A stretch of DNA of 64,000 bases from Gammaproteobacteria bacterium (GCA_021773565.1 JAJFJZ010000005.1:87021-151020); one strand, 5' to 3'. Shown: positions 43,306 to 53,760, numbered from the stretch's first letter. Program-made: numbers and translations. Notes: generated from the letters alone by a model not told the origin.

Positions 43306-44298
43306 TCACACAGGATTGTCACCAGCAAAGTGCTGATATCCCCTAAACGCCAGCTCTACCGGCTTTTGCCCATCATACAGCTGCACGCCTGATGCGTGTT
43401 CGGCACGCTCTATCACCTGCCCAATCACACTGATGGGCAAGTTAAGCGCCTGTGCAAGTGTTTGTGCTCTGTCCAGGTTGGCTTCGGGTAAGGTAAAACA
43501 CAGCTCATAGTCATCACCCGCAACCACGGCCTGTTTTGCAGGCACACCGTTGAAACAGGGAATACTTTCCAGTTGAATACGCAGGCCAACCGCACTGGCT
43601 TTCGCCACGTGGGCAGCATCTGCCAGCAGGCCATCAGATACATCAATTGCCGCAGATGCAAGCCTGGCTATTTTGCGCGCATAAGCCAACCTTGGCTGCG
43701 GCAGATAATATTTCCTAAAAGCAAATCCTTCATCACCAGGTACGAGATTTTGCAGCCCATCGAGTGTCCAGGACTCCATAAACCCGGGCAGATCAAGTGC
43801 AGCGCCCGCGCCACCTATATCTCCCGTTAGACATACCAAATCCCCTACCTTTGCAGTAGAGCGTTTAAGACAAGCAGATCTTTCCACCAGTCCATGCACA
43901 CTAACGGATATATTTAGCGGGCCCCGGGTAATATTGCCACCTACAAGAGGGCAGGAAAATTCGATACAGGCTTTGCGCACGCCCCTACAAAAGGCATCCA
44001 TCCATCCCACATCAATATCTGGCAAGGTCATGGCAAGTAAGGCATGTGAGGGTTGAGCACCCATCGCAGCGAGATCAGACAGATTAACCACCATCGCGCG
44101 ATAACCTACGAGATCGCCTCCGGCATGTGCCGGAAAATGTCGACCTTGAACAAAGGTATCGATAGAACTGACCAGGTCAAAACCCGGGGGAATATCAATT
44201 TGCGCACAGTCATCTCCGGGACCCACAAGAACTGACGCTCCACGCGTAGCAGGCCCGAGTTCCGCGACAATTCGGTCGATCAGATCAAACTCATTCAT
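43306..44298 (-). CDS. thiL: Thiamine-monophosphate kinase
   Basis: The 330-residue product of the AIR-synthase fold phosphorylates thiamine monophosphate with ATP to thiamine diphosphate. Motifs include MNEFDLIDRI at the start, VGPGDDCAQ, SSIDTFVQGRHF and AIDVSDGLLADAAHV. ATG 44298 is chosen because it begins with the family's typical N-terminus; an upstream frame runs into nusB. It lies 7 bases after nusB. The usual next gene, pgpA, is absent here. Confidence 0.95.
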   Translation of the reverse strand: MNEFDLIDRIVAELGPATRGASVLVGPGDDCAQIDIPPGFDLVSSIDTFVQGRHFPAHAGGDLVGYRAMVVNLSDLAAMGAQPSHALLAMTLPDIDVGWMDAFCRGVRKACIEFSCPLVGGNITRGPLNISVSVHGLVERSACLKRSTAKVGDLVCLTGDIGGAGAALDLPGFMESWTLDGLQNLVPGDEGFAFRKYYLPQPRLAYARKIARLASAAIDVSDGLLADAAHVAKASAVGLRIQLESIPCFNGVPAKQAVVAGDDYELCFTLPEANLDRAQTLAQALNLPISVIGQVIERAEHASGVQLYDGQKPVELAFRGYQHFAGDNPV

Positions 44299-44305
44299 AC
44301 CTGCT

Positions 44306-44779
44306 TTATCCTGGCTGGTGCTGTTTTTCCAGTTTGCGTAAACCATCCGCCATTTTATCAGCAACGCCATTGATATATTTGAAGCTGTCTTCAGCGCCAA
44401 ACGATCGGGCAAGCTCAACCCCTTCGTCTATTACCGTTTTGTATGGCACGTCCAGCCGGTCGCGCATTTCAAAAGCCACCATACGCAGTACCGATATCTC
44501 TACCGCCCCAAGTTGGCTCAACTTCCGGTCCAGAAAGGGTTCAAACAGGGCATCCAGCGCGTCGACGTTAAATATCACCCCGCGTACTAATACACTAAAA
44601 TACGCTTCATCCACCTTTTTATGGGAAGTATCTTCCTCGAACTGTTTTTCAAGTATCGAAACTTCGGTGTCAGCCATCTTCCATTGATAAAGAGCCTGCA
44701 AGGCCAGACGTCGGGCTCGCCTGCGCTTCCAGGGATTAAATGGTTTCGGGATTTGCTCGTCCGAGGTTTCGTTGGGCAT
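44306..44779 (-). CDS. nusB: Transcription antitermination factor NusB
   Basis: This 157-residue all-helical protein has the Arg-rich start KRRRARRLALQALYQW, then AVEISVLRMVAFEM, VPYKTVIDEGVELARSFG and FINGVAD-type end (KYINGVADKMA). It binds boxA RNA with NusE (S10) in rRNA antitermination. It lies between ribH and thiL in the conserved order. Confidence 0.97.
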   Translation of the reverse strand: MPNETSDEQIPKPFNPWKRRRARRLALQALYQWKMADTEVSILEKQFEEDTSHKKVDEAYFSVLVRGVIFNVDALDALFEPFLDRKLSQLGAVEISVLRMVAFEMRDRLDVPYKTVIDEGVELARSFGAEDSFKYINGVADKMADGLRKLEKQHQPG

Positions 44780-44791
44780 CAGGGCTGCTGT

Positions 44792-45286
44792 TTAACTATC
44801 CATTGCACTTAGCACATTTACCATTTCCAGAACCGTGTTGGCAGCATCCGTGCCCTTGTTTCCATGTGCTCCAAAACCCGCTCTTTCCAGCGCCTGGTCT
44901 TCTGTATCACAGGTTAACACCCCAAAAGCTACGGGAATATCAAGCTCCAGCGTCACCTGCATGAGCCCGTTGGTACAACCCTGGCTCACAAAATCGAAAT
45001 GCGGTGTACCGCCACGAATTACTGCCCCCAGGGCGATAACAGCGTCCAGGCTTTCTTCGCGCACGATGGCATCCTCTGCGACCCGCCGTACTACCAGGGG
45101 TAGCTCAAAACACCCGGGTACGCGTAAAACCTGAATATCCTCTTCATCAACGCCCGCTTCCGCCAGAGCGGATAAGGCGCCCTGCAGCATGGCGTCTACC
45201 ACCTTATCGTTGAAGCGCGCAGCCACAATGGCAAATCTGCGCCCCTGGCCATTTAAGCCGCCCTCGAAAGTGTTAATTCCAACCAT
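44792..45286 (-). CDS. ribH: 6,7-dimethyl-8-ribityllumazine synthase
   Basis: This 164-residue protein has the family motifs IVAARFNDKVVDAML, VPGCFELP, AVIRGGTPHFDFV with the catalytic His region, and GLMQVTLELDIPVAFGVLT. It condenses 5-amino-6-ribitylaminouracil with 3,4-dihydroxy-2-butanone 4-phosphate as the penultimate riboflavin step. The gap to ribD is only 32 bases, so ribE and ribBA, usually between them, are missing at this locus. Confidence 0.97.
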   Translation of the reverse strand: MVGINTFEGGLNGQGRRFAIVAARFNDKVVDAMLQGALSALAEAGVDEEDIQVLRVPGCFELPLVVRRVAEDAIVREESLDAVIALGAVIRGGTPHFDFVSQGCTNGLMQVTLELDIPVAFGVLTCDTEDQALERAGFGAHGNKGTDAANTVLEMVNVLSAMDS

Positions 45287-45318
45287 CTCTTTGTCCTATC
45301 TGTTCTATCTGTTCTGTA

Positions 45319-46461
45319 TCAAGCGTTTGGGTTCAAGGCGCGTATTCTGATGTCCTTGTCGAGGCGAGTCACGTCTTTAAATGAAAAAGTAAAGGCATCT
45401 GCCATTTTATCCAGCGCTATACCCGCCAACGGCATGGCCGATTGCCCCATGAGTTTGGGTGCAACGTAAATCAGTGCCTCATCCCATAAGCCATTCTCAA
45501 AAAAAGAACCCGTTACACCAGCCCCTGCCTCTACCAGCACCTCGTTAATTTCCATACGTGCCAGCTCTGCAAGCACGTGTTGCAGATCTATCTTCCCGGT
45601 GTTTTGAACAAACACCCGGGTATTGGGTAAATCCTCAAAGGCCTGCAAGCGCTCAGCATCCGCACTAGCCAGAGTAATCACCATCGATGGGCTGGACTGG
45701 TCAAACACTACTGCTGAAGGTGCGCACCGCAACTGGCTGTCGAGCACTATGCGTAATGGCTGGCGAATGTCAGTGCCGGCCTCCCCGGAGGGATGTATAC
45801 CGGTGCTTGCAAAACGTGCGCCCCGCACCGTAAGTCGGGGGTTATCTGCCAAAATTGTACCTGACCCCGTTAAAATTGCGCCACTTCGCGCACGCCAGTG
45901 CTGCACATCCCCTCTAGCCGCTTTACCGGTAATCCACTGGCTCTCACCAGAAGCCATAGCGGTTCGACCGTCCATCGACATAGCAGACTTTACCCGCACC
46001 CAGGGCAGGTGCCGAAGCATGCGCTTGTTAAATCCGGGATTCATATTTGCTGCCTGATCCATTTCCACCAGCTCAGTGGCAACGCCAGCATCTTTCAAGT
46101 GTTGAATGCCCCTGCCGGCTATGCGTGGATTTGGATCTGTTGCAGCGCACACCACCCGCTGAATACCAGAAGCAATGAGGGCTTTTGTACAGGGAGGCGT
46201 GCGCCCGTCTATGCAGCAAGGTTCAAGGCTTACATAGGCAGTAGCACCCTTCACATCCGCAGAATTTGCGCGCGCATTTTGCAGCGCTTCTATTTCTGCA
46301 TGGTTGCCACCCGCATATTGAGTGAAACCACGGCCGACAATATTTGTATCCTTCACCAACAAACACCCAACGCTTGGATTGGGTGGCGACTGATACAGGC
46401 CCTTTTCAGCCAGCTTGATGGCAGCGTGTAAAAAAAGCTTGTCGGATTCAGAAACAGGCAT
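45319..46461 (-). CDS. ribD: Bifunctional riboflavin-specific deaminase/reductase
   Basis: The 380-residue protein has an N-terminal deaminase with HAE (GGNHAEIEAL) and PCC/PPC zinc motifs (LEPCCIDGRTPPC), then a reductase domain (about 150-380) with VKSAMSMDGRTA and VEAGAGVTGSFF. It performs the second and third steps of riboflavin synthesis. It follows nrdR by ten bases. Confidence 0.96.
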   Translation of the reverse strand: MPVSESDKLFLHAAIKLAEKGLYQSPPNPSVGCLLVKDTNIVGRGFTQYAGGNHAEIEALQNARANSADVKGATAYVSLEPCCIDGRTPPCTKALIASGIQRVVCAATDPNPRIAGRGIQHLKDAGVATELVEMDQAANMNPGFNKRMLRHLPWVRVKSAMSMDGRTAMASGESQWITGKAARGDVQHWRARSGAILTGSGTILADNPRLTVRGARFASTGIHPSGEAGTDIRQPLRIVLDSQLRCAPSAVVFDQSSPSMVITLASADAERLQAFEDLPNTRVFVQNTGKIDLQHVLAELARMEINEVLVEAGAGVTGSFFENGLWDEALIYVAPKLMGQSAMPLAGIALDKMADAFTFSFKDVTRLDKDIRIRALNPNA

Positions 46462-46471
46462 GGGTATTATC

Positions 46472-46969
46472 TCAAAGCTTGGAGCCTTTTTTGCCTTTGG
46501 GTTTTTTTCGAACCTTGCGGCCGGTGTTCAGCTTGTCTATTGCTTCCTGAAATTCGCTAACATGTTCAAAGCGCCGGTAAACTGATGCAAAACGCACGTA
46601 GGCAACTTCATCAAGGTTGCGTAATTCTTCCATGATGTATTCACCCAGAAACTCGGAACTTATTTCCCTTTCACCCAGGGAGCGCAGATGGTGGTGAATT
46701 CTGTTAATAGCGGCTTCTGTTTCGTCTGTCTCTACCGGCCGATTTTCCAGCGCCCGTAAAATGCCACCACGAAGTTTCAGCTCATTAAAGGGTTCTCTGG
46801 CACCATCGCGCTTGATGATGCGCGGCATAACCAGCTCGGCAGTTTCAAAGGTGGTAAAGCGGTCCCCACAGGTTATACATTCCCTTCGGCGACGTACCTG
46901 GTCGCCTTCTGTGACCAGGCGACTGTCGATTACCTTGGTATCATTTGTACCGCAAAATGGACAATGCAT
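46472..46969 (-). CDS. nrdR: Transcriptional repressor NrdR
   Basis: This 165-residue protein has a zinc ribbon (MHCPFCG, then [13 protein letters not shown]) and an ATP-cone (about 49-139, [20 protein letters not shown]). It senses ATP/dATP and represses ribonucleotide reductase genes. It has a basic Lys-rich tail. It sits six bases after glyA in the usual operon. Confidence 0.97.
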   Translation of the reverse strand: MHCPFCGTNDTKVIDSRLVTEGDQVRRRRECITCGDRFTTFETAELVMPRIIKRDGAREPFNELKLRGGILRALENRPVETDETEAAINRIHHHLRSLGEREISSEFLGEYIMEELRNLDEVAYVRFASVYRRFEHVSEFQEAIDKLNTGRKVRKKPKGKKGSKL

Positions 46970-46975
46970 AAGACT

Positions 46976-48229
46976 CTAAGCGTAGACCGGGAATTTTTTA
47001 CACAGCTCCAGCACGCGCAAGCGAACGCTGGCAATCATGTTTTCATTTTCAATGTCATCCAGAATATCACACATCCAGCCGGTGAGTTGCCGACACTCCT
47101 GCTCACCGAAACCGCGTTGTGTTACAGCAGGTGAACCAATGCGCAGGCCACTGGTAACAAAGGGCGAACGCGGATCGTTGGGCACTGAATTTTTATTCAC
47201 CGTTATATTGGCTTCTCCCAATACTGCATCAGCCTGTTTTCCGGTGATTTCCCTGCCAATCAAGTCCAGTAAAAACAGGTGATTATCGGTACCACCGGAA
47301 ACTATTTTGTAATCACGCTTTTGAAACTCTTCTACCATGGCGCGCGCGTTTACCAGCACCTGCTCCTGATATGTCTTAAACGAATCCGACATCGCCTCTT
47401 TAAAACACACGGCTTTGGCTGCTATTACATGCATTAGAGGACCGCCCTGGGAGCCCGGGAACAGCGCTGAATTGAGCTTTTTTTCGATGGCTTCATTGGA
47501 GCGCGCCAGAATAAAACCGCCGCGCGGGCCCGCCAAAGTTTTATGTGAAGTAGAGGTGGTGACATCTGCAATGGCAACCGGGCTGGGGTAGAGGCCAACG
47601 GCTACCAGACCGGCCACATGTGCCATGTCTACCAGCAGGTAAGCACCCACGGAATCGGCTATGTCCCGAAACCTTTGCCAGTCCATTCTTCTGGAATATG
47701 CGGAAAATCCTGCGACGATCATTTTGGGTTTGTGCTCCCGCGCCAGGGCTTCTACCTGCTGGTAATCCACCTCGCCCGTCGCTTCATCCAGCCCATACTG
47801 CACCGCGTTGTAGAGCTTTCCGGAAAAGCTGACCGAGGCACCATGGGTTAAGTGTCCGCCATGCGCCAGGCTCATTCCCAGCACCGTGTCTCCGTGATCC
47901 AGCAAGGCAAGGTAGACGGCTGCATTAGCCTGGGAGCCCGAGTGCGGTTGAACGTTTGCATAGTCGGCACCAAAGAGTTTTTTAACGCGATCAATGGCCA
48001 ATTGCTCTATCACATCCACATTTTCGCAACCACCGTAGTAGCGTTTACCCGGATAACCCTCAGCATACTTATTGGTTAATACACTACCCTGTGCTTCCAG
48101 TACTCTTGGGCTGGTATAATTTTCTGAAGCAATCAGTTCAATGTGCTCCTCCTGCCGCCTGTTTTCAGACTGGATGGCATTCCATACTTCGTCATCAAAA
48201 CCCTGTATACGCATACTCTTGTCAAACAT
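46976..48229 (-). CDS. glyA: Serine hydroxymethyltransferase
   Basis: The 417-residue PLP enzyme interconverts serine and glycine with tetrahydrofolate. Motifs are [25 protein letters not shown] and the PLP lysine region [15 protein letters not shown]. It is the first gene of the glyA-nrdR-ribD-ribH-nusB-thiL run, and is divergent from ettA with an 88-base gap. Confidence 0.98.
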   Translation of the reverse strand: MFDKSMRIQGFDDEVWNAIQSENRRQEEHIELIASENYTSPRVLEAQGSVLTNKYAEGYPGKRYYGGCENVDVIEQLAIDRVKKLFGADYANVQPHSGSQANAAVYLALLDHGDTVLGMSLAHGGHLTHGASVSFSGKLYNAVQYGLDEATGEVDYQQVEALAREHKPKMIVAGFSAYSRRMDWQRFRDIADSVGAYLLVDMAHVAGLVAVGLYPSPVAIADVTTSTSHKTLAGPRGGFILARSNEAIEKKLNSALFPGSQGGPLMHVIAAKAVCFKEAMSDSFKTYQEQVLVNARAMVEEFQKRDYKIVSGGTDNHLFLLDLIGREITGKQADAVLGEANITVNKNSVPNDPRSPFVTSGLRIGSPAVTQRGFGEQECRQLTGWMCDILDDIENENMIASVRLRVLELCKKFPVYA

Positions 48230-48275
48230 AGGAAATTAAACTCTCTAAAGCTGAAGTGGGGGAAACAAAAGCAGT

Positions 48276-48281
48276 TATAAT
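48276..48281. promoter_or_regulatory. Possible shared -10 region between glyA and ettA
   Basis: TATAAT occurs on the plus strand at 48276-48281 and the overlapping TACAAT lies on the minus strand. Both could be -10 hexamers of the divergent glyA and ettA promoters. No good -35 is seen at 17 bases, so this is only suggestive. Confidence 0.3.
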
Positions 48282-48317
48282 TGTAGCCTATCAGCTCACG
48301 AGATAATAAAAAAAATC

Positions 48318-49997
48318 ATGGCGCAATACGTTTATACAATGCACAGGGTTTCCAAAGTAGTACCCCCCAACAGAACCATTCTTGAAGATATTTCCCTGTC
48401 CTTTTTTCCAGGCGCAAAAATTGGCGTGTTGGGGCTAAATGGAGCGGGTAAATCTACTCTGCTAAAAATCATGGCTGGCCTGGATAAAGAAATAGAAGGT
48501 GAGGCGCGACCCCAAAAAGAGCTGCATGTGGCTTACCTGCCCCAGGAGCCCCAACTGGATGCAAATCTAGACGTGCGCGGCAATGTTGAGCGTGGCGTTA
48601 GTGCCACAAAAAAACTGTTGAATGCTTTTGAAGCAATTTCAGACCGTTTTGCCGAACCAATGTCCGATGATGAAATGACTGAACTACTGCAACAACAGGG
48701 CGAACTGCAAACACAGATAGACACACAGGATGCCTGGAACCTGGATCGAACCCTTGAGATCGCGGCAGATGCTTTACGCTTGCCTGCATGGGATGCAGAC
48801 GTTACCAAATTATCAGGGGGAGAGCGCAGGCGGGTGGCCTTGTGTGAATTGCTAATTTCCAAACCGGATATGTTGTTACTGGATGAACCCACCAACCATC
48901 TGGACGCTGAAAGTGTTGCCTGGCTGGAGCGATTTCTGGACGACTACCCTGGTACCGTGGTGGCGGTTACCCACGATCGTTACTTTCTGGACAATGTGGC
49001 CGGCTGGATACTTGAGCTGGACCGTGGCCGGGGCATTCCCTATGAGGGTAACTACAGCAACTGGCTGGAAGCCAAGGAAATTCGCCTGGAGGCAGAAGCC
49101 TCTACGGAGAAAGCCCGGCAACGTTCAATCAAGTCCGAGCTGGAATGGGTACGCAGTAATCCAAAAGGTCGGCAGGCGAAAAGCAAGGCGCGACTCACCC
49201 GCTTTGAGGAACTGAATTCGCGTGAAACCCAGAAACGTGTCGAAACGGATTCCCTGTATATTCCGCCGGGTCCACGTTTGGGTGAGAAAGTATTTTCTGT
49301 AAAAGGTGTTAGTAAATCCTTTGGCGATAAGGTTTTGTTTGAGGAACTGTCATTCGATGTTCCACGCGGTGCAATTGTTGGAATAATCGGCGGTAACGGC
49401 GCTGGCAAAACCACGCTGTTTCGCATGCTTACCGGTCAGGAACAGCCTGACACCGGCAGCATTGATATCGGTGAAACCGTAGAAGTTGCCTATGTGGACC
49501 AGAGCCGGGATGCACTGAACAGCGAACTTACTGTATGGGAGGAAGTATCCGACAAGCTGGATTTGATTCGCATAGGCAACTATGAAACCTCGTCGCGTGC
49601 ATACCTGGGACGATTTAATTTCAAGGGCTCGGACCAACAAAAAGTGGTCGGCCAGCTATCGGGTGGGGAACGCAATCGACTGCACCTTGCCAAACTCCTG
49701 AAACAGGGCGCCAATGTGTTATTGTTAGATGAACCAACCAATGATCTGGATGTGGAAACATTGCGCGCACTGGAAGAAGCGTTGCTGAATTTTCCCGGTA
49801 CAATTCTGGTTATTTCCCACGATCGCTGGTTTCTGGATCGCATTGCCACGCATATGCTGGCCTTTGAAGGGGATAGCCATGTGGAGTGGTTCGCGGGCAA
49901 TTTCAGCGACTACGAGGTGGATCACAAGGCCCGTTTGCAAGCCAACGGTGAATCCAGTGAACCGCATCGTGTAAAGTATAAAAAGATTTCCCGATAG
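48318..49997 (+). CDS. ettA: Energy-dependent translational throttle protein EttA (ABC-F)
   Basis: The 559-residue protein has two ABC domains: Walker A GLNGAGKSTLL and GGNGAGKTTLF, signatures LSGGERRRVAL and LSGGERNRLHL, and Walker B LLLDEPTNHLD and LLLDEPTNDLD. The linker with the arm region (about 240-310) follows the first domain. It binds the ribosomal E site and controls entry into elongation by ATP/ADP level. Length matches E. coli EttA (555). Confidence 0.97.
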   Translation: MAQYVYTMHRVSKVVPPNRTILEDISLSFFPGAKIGVLGLNGAGKSTLLKIMAGLDKEIEGEARPQKELHVAYLPQEPQLDANLDVRGNVERGVSATKKLLNAFEAISDRFAEPMSDDEMTELLQQQGELQTQIDTQDAWNLDRTLEIAADALRLPAWDADVTKLSGGERRRVALCELLISKPDMLLLDEPTNHLDAESVAWLERFLDDYPGTVVAVTHDRYFLDNVAGWILELDRGRGIPYEGNYSNWLEAKEIRLEAEASTEKARQRSIKSELEWVRSNPKGRQAKSKARLTRFEELNSRETQKRVETDSLYIPPGPRLGEKVFSVKGVSKSFGDKVLFEELSFDVPRGAIVGIIGGNGAGKTTLFRMLTGQEQPDTGSIDIGETVEVAYVDQSRDALNSELTVWEEVSDKLDLIRIGNYETSSRAYLGRFNFKGSDQQKVVGQLSGGERNRLHLAKLLKQGANVLLLDEPTNDLDVETLRALEEALLNFPGTILVISHDRWFLDRIATHMLAFEGDSHVEWFAGNFSDYEVDHKARLQANGESSEPHRVKYKKISR

Positions 49998-50012
49998 GCC
50001 GAAGCACAAAGA

Positions 50013-51425
50013 TCAGGTTTCGTTCAGTGCATCCAGGGCTTGCAAGAGCGAATCCACGGCAATCACCTGCATCCCCTTGATAGCGGGGCGAGGTGTATTC
50101 CCTTCAGGGATAATGGCGCGCTTGAAGCCATGCTTGAAGGCTTCACGCAAGCGTTCCTGGCCATTGGCCACCGGGCGTACTTCTCCGGTTAGTCCAAGCT
50201 CACCAAACACCACCATGTCAGCGGGAAGTGGGCTGTTTTTAAAACTCGAAAGTACCGCCAGTATCAGGGCCAGGTCCACACCGGGCTCACCAACCCGTAC
50301 TCCGCCAACCACGTTTGCAAATACATCCTGGTCGTTCAGCGCGATACCACAGTGCCGGTGTAACACCGCCAGGTGCATGCCAAGTCGTTGGGCATCCAGA
50401 CCAATTGCCAGCCGTTTGGGATAACCACCCTGCACATCGTCTACCAGAGCCTGCAGTTCGATCAGCAGCGGACGAGTGCCTTCCCATAGCACCGTGGTAA
50501 CACTTCCCGCCGCAGGTTTGTCCGAGCGCTGCAGAAATATCGCCGAGGGATTGGAAACCTCCTTCATGCCACCATCCGTCATGGCAAATACACCCAGCTC
50601 GTTTACCGCGCCAAAGCGATTTTTAAGTCCGCGCAGGGTTCTGTAACGTGAGCCCACCGGGCTATCGAGCATGACAAAGCAGTCGATCATGTGCTCCAGC
50701 ACCTTGGGGCCAGCCAGGCCGCCATCCTTGGTAACATGGCCAACCAGAATCACCACAATTCCAGCCTGCTTGGCCAGACGGGTAAAAAATGCCGCGGTCT
50801 CGCGCACCTGGCTAACGCTGCCGGGCACACTGTCGATTGAGGCCAGCTGCATTACCTGTATCGAGTCGAGCACCAACACACTGGGCTGGTACTGCTGCAT
50901 GAGAGCGGCTATTTCCTCAGCCCGGGTTTCTGCTGCAACCCGCAGTTTATCCATCGGCAATTTGAGACGCGTGGCGCGCATCGCTAACTGTTGCAGCGAT
51001 TCCTCTCCGGTGACATACAAAACGTTGCCCCCGTTTGCCAGGCGGGCGCTTACCTGCAGCAACAGGGTACTTTTACCCGCACCCGGTTCACCCCCCATCA
51101 ACACCACTGAACCTGGTACGAGACCACCACCCAGTACGCGGTCAAATTCATCGAAGCCCGAACTGATACGCGGACTGTTTATCAGCTCAACTTCAGACAG
51201 CTGCTTCACTTCGGTTTCACTGCCTGAATAGCCACCACCGCTGGAAGGCCGCGCAAGGGAAACACTGATCGCGCGCGCCTGATTGGCACCACTGGCACTG
51301 TTTTGTGCAGACGGAGTAAAACGCGTTAGGGTATTCCACACACCGCAACTAACGCATTGGCCCTGCCACTTGGGATGTTCCGAGCCGCAGTCTGCACACA
51401 CGTATACGCTTTGGGTTTTTGCCAT
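50013..51425 (-). CDS. radA: DNA repair protein RadA (Sms)
   Basis: The 470-residue product has a zinc finger (CADCGSEHPKWQGQCVSCG), Walker A GGEPGAGKSTLL, the RadA-specific KNRFG motif (GLKNRFGAVNELG) and a C-terminal Lon-protease-like domain. It is a branch-migration helicase in recombination. It lies next to dnaB, convergent with ettA. Confidence 0.97.
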   Translation of the reverse strand: MAKTQSVYVCADCGSEHPKWQGQCVSCGVWNTLTRFTPSAQNSASGANQARAISVSLARPSSGGGYSGSETEVKQLSEVELINSPRISSGFDEFDRVLGGGLVPGSVVLMGGEPGAGKSTLLLQVSARLANGGNVLYVTGEESLQQLAMRATRLKLPMDKLRVAAETRAEEIAALMQQYQPSVLVLDSIQVMQLASIDSVPGSVSQVRETAAFFTRLAKQAGIVVILVGHVTKDGGLAGPKVLEHMIDCFVMLDSPVGSRYRTLRGLKNRFGAVNELGVFAMTDGGMKEVSNPSAIFLQRSDKPAAGSVTTVLWEGTRPLLIELQALVDDVQGGYPKRLAIGLDAQRLGMHLAVLHRHCGIALNDQDVFANVVGGVRVGEPGVDLALILAVLSSFKNSPLPADMVVFGELGLTGEVRPVANGQERLREAFKHGFKRAIIPEGNTPRPAIKGMQVIAVDSLLQALDALNET

Positions 51426-51442
51426 ATAGATTGTGACGACAC

Positions 51443-52855
51443 TCAGGTCATCGAATACCCGTCATAGTCATTCTGGGTGTAGCTTTCAAATTTGGTGAGA
51501 TGCCCGATAAAGGTAAGTTTAACCATACCAATCGGTCCGTTGCGTTGCTTGCCAATAATCAGTTCAGCCAAACCCTTGTCTTCGCTCTCCGGGTTATACA
51601 CTTCGTCTCGATAGATAAATAAAATTACGTCGGCATCCTGTTCAATAGCGCCCGATTCCCTCAAATCCGACATCATTGGGCGTTTATCCGGTCGACTTTC
51701 CAGGCTTCGGTTGAGCTGTGAAAGCGCGACCACCGGGCATTCCATTTCTTTTGCCAACGCCTTAAGTGAGCGCGAGATTTCTGATATTTCTCCGGTACGG
51801 TTATCCGACTTGCCCGAACCCCGCATCAGCTGCAGGTAATCCACAACAATCAAACGCAAGCCGCCAGCCTCCCTGGAAACCCGGCGGGCTCGAGTTTTTA
51901 AATCATTTGGCGACAGGGCAGGTGAATCATCAATGTACAAATTTCGATCTTTAAGCTGGGCAACGGCGCCAGAGAAGCGATCCCAGTCTTCGGGCTCCAT
52001 CTTTCCGTTGCGCATTTTTGTCTGATCAATACGACCGAGGGATGACAACATACGCATAACAAGCTGATCAGAAGGCATCTCCATGCTAAACACCATGACC
52101 GCCCCTTCGGCCTTCTCTGCAAACAGAGCATGTTCCACCAGATTCATGGCCAGGGAACTCTTGCCCATACTGGGCCGTCCGGCAACAATGATCAGATCCG
52201 AGGTTTGCAAACCGGAGGTCTTTTTGTCCAGGTCGTCAAAGCCGGTAGGCAAACCGGTAACGGTTTCTCCATTGGCAAACAGCGTTTCCAGCCTTTTTAC
52301 CGCGCGCTCCAGCAGGGGTTTTACATTCTCGGGACCATTCTCTCTCAGATGCCCCTCATGAATTCTGAATACCTGCTGCTCGGCAGTTTCTAACAATTCA
52401 CTACTGTCGCGACCCTGAGGGTCCAGTGCAGACTCGGCTATGTTATTGGCGACCGAAATTAATTGCCGAAGTGTTGAACGCTCGGCAATAATTTTTGCGT
52501 AAGCGCCTACATTGCTGGCTCCCGGGGTGTTTTCAACCAGCTCGGCAAGATATCCCGGACCGCCAGCCTTATCCAGCACCCCTTTTGACTGCATCCATTC
52601 GGAGAGCGTGATGGCGTCCAGAGGTTCATTTTGACTGGCCAGGCTATACATTGCATCAAAGATAATGCGGTGCTGGGCACGATAGAAATCCTTTACAGTT
52701 ATAACATCTGAAATGTTGAACCAGGCTTCGTCGTTGAGCATAAGACCACCCAACACTGCCTGTTCCGCTTCAAGCGCATGGGGCGGCACTCTTACCGGCG
52801 CCTTGATTATTTGGGGCCGGGTTTTGGATGTTGGTTCCGAGATTGTTTCAGACAT
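51443..52855 (-). CDS. dnaB: Replicative DNA helicase DnaB
   Basis: The 470-residue helicase has an N-terminal domain (PPHALEAEQAVLGGLML) and a RecA-like C-terminal domain with Walker A AGRPSMGKSSLAMN, Walker B LIVVDYLQLM and the arginine finger region (LSQLNRSLESRPDKRP). ATG 52855 (MSETISEP) gives the usual length. It is the main replicative helicase. Confidence 0.97.
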   Translation of the reverse strand: MSETISEPTSKTRPQIIKAPVRVPPHALEAEQAVLGGLMLNDEAWFNISDVITVKDFYRAQHRIIFDAMYSLASQNEPLDAITLSEWMQSKGVLDKAGGPGYLAELVENTPGASNVGAYAKIIAERSTLRQLISVANNIAESALDPQGRDSSELLETAEQQVFRIHEGHLRENGPENVKPLLERAVKRLETLFANGETVTGLPTGFDDLDKKTSGLQTSDLIIVAGRPSMGKSSLAMNLVEHALFAEKAEGAVMVFSMEMPSDQLVMRMLSSLGRIDQTKMRNGKMEPEDWDRFSGAVAQLKDRNLYIDDSPALSPNDLKTRARRVSREAGGLRLIVVDYLQLMRGSGKSDNRTGEISEISRSLKALAKEMECPVVALSQLNRSLESRPDKRPMMSDLRESGAIEQDADVILFIYRDEVYNPESEDKGLAELIIGKQRNGPIGMVKLTFIGHLTKFESYTQNDYDGYSMT

Positions 52856-53065
52856 GTGAATAACCTGATTGGGAAACACAGATTAAATAGCATCCCGGAA
52901 TTGGGCAAGCACTATCTCAAGAGAGACACTAAATAGATTTTTGCGTGCCTAATATAGCAACATCGCCCGGGTTTTGGGGGACAATCGCTGGAACAAGGTG
53001 TGGATAAAATCTGCCCGGGAACGGTCGCGCGGAAGGCCCCGGACAGACAATGACCCAGATCTTGT

Positions 53066-53515
53066 CTATTCTTCGGACAGAACAGCAACCGTAACATCAA
53101 CACTTAACTCGGCGTGCAGTTGAATGCTGATTTCGTACTCGCCAACGTTGCTGATGACGCCATCTGGCATACGCACTTCCGATTTATGCACCTCTCTGCC
53201 CTGCTCTGCTAATGCAGCGGCTATTTCGGTGGTGCCTACAGAACCAAAGAGCTTTCCTTCGTCACTGGCCTTGGCGGTTATTGCAATAGCAAATCCTTCC
53301 AGCTCCACGGCACGCGCCTGGGCGGCGTCCTGCCTGATGAGGGCTGCTTTTTCCAGTTCTGCACGTTGTGCTTCAAAAACCTTTCGGTTTTCTGCATTAG
53401 CACGCACTGCTTTACCCTGGGGAATCAGGAAATTTCGTGCAAAACCATTACGCACTGAAATCTCGTCCCCCAGATCACCCATTTTTCCAACACCTTCTAA
53501 CAGGATTACATTCAT
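53066..53515 (-). CDS. rplI: 50S ribosomal protein L9
   Basis: This 149-residue protein starts MNVILLEGVGKMGDLGDEI and has the L9 motif VRNGFARNFLIPQGKAV, a connecting helix and the C-terminal RNA-binding domain (KLFGSVGTTEIA). It follows rpsR. Confidence 0.98.
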   Translation of the reverse strand: MNVILLEGVGKMGDLGDEISVRNGFARNFLIPQGKAVRANAENRKVFEAQRAELEKAALIRQDAAQARAVELEGFAIAITAKASDEGKLFGSVGTTEIAAALAEQGREVHKSEVRMPDGVISNVGEYEISIQLHAELSVDVTVAVLSEE

Positions 53516-53531
53516 TTGATCTACTCCGGTT

Positions 53532-53759
53532 CTAGCTGTGTTGATCGGTATATGGCAATAATGCCAAAAACCGGGCGCGTTTTACCGCCAGACCCAGCTG
53601 ACGCTGATAGCGTGCCTTGGTGCCGGTTATACGACTGGGCACAAGCTTGCCAGTCTCGGTAATGTACTGTTTAAGCAGGTCGAGATCCTTGTAGTCGATT
53701 TCCTCGATACCTTCTGCAGAGAAGCGACAATATTTCTTTCTTCTGAAATTTCTGGACAT
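53532..53759 (-). CDS. rpsR: 30S ribosomal protein S18
   Basis: The 75-residue protein has the S18 core [34 protein letters not shown] and [16 protein letters not shown] 53759 gives the normal length. It is between rpsF and rplI; no priB gene is between them. Confidence 0.98.
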   Translation of the reverse strand: MSRNFRRKKYCRFSAEGIEEIDYKDLDLLKQYITETGKLVPSRITGTKARYQRQLGLAVKRARFLALLPYTDQHS

Positions 53760-53760
53760 G

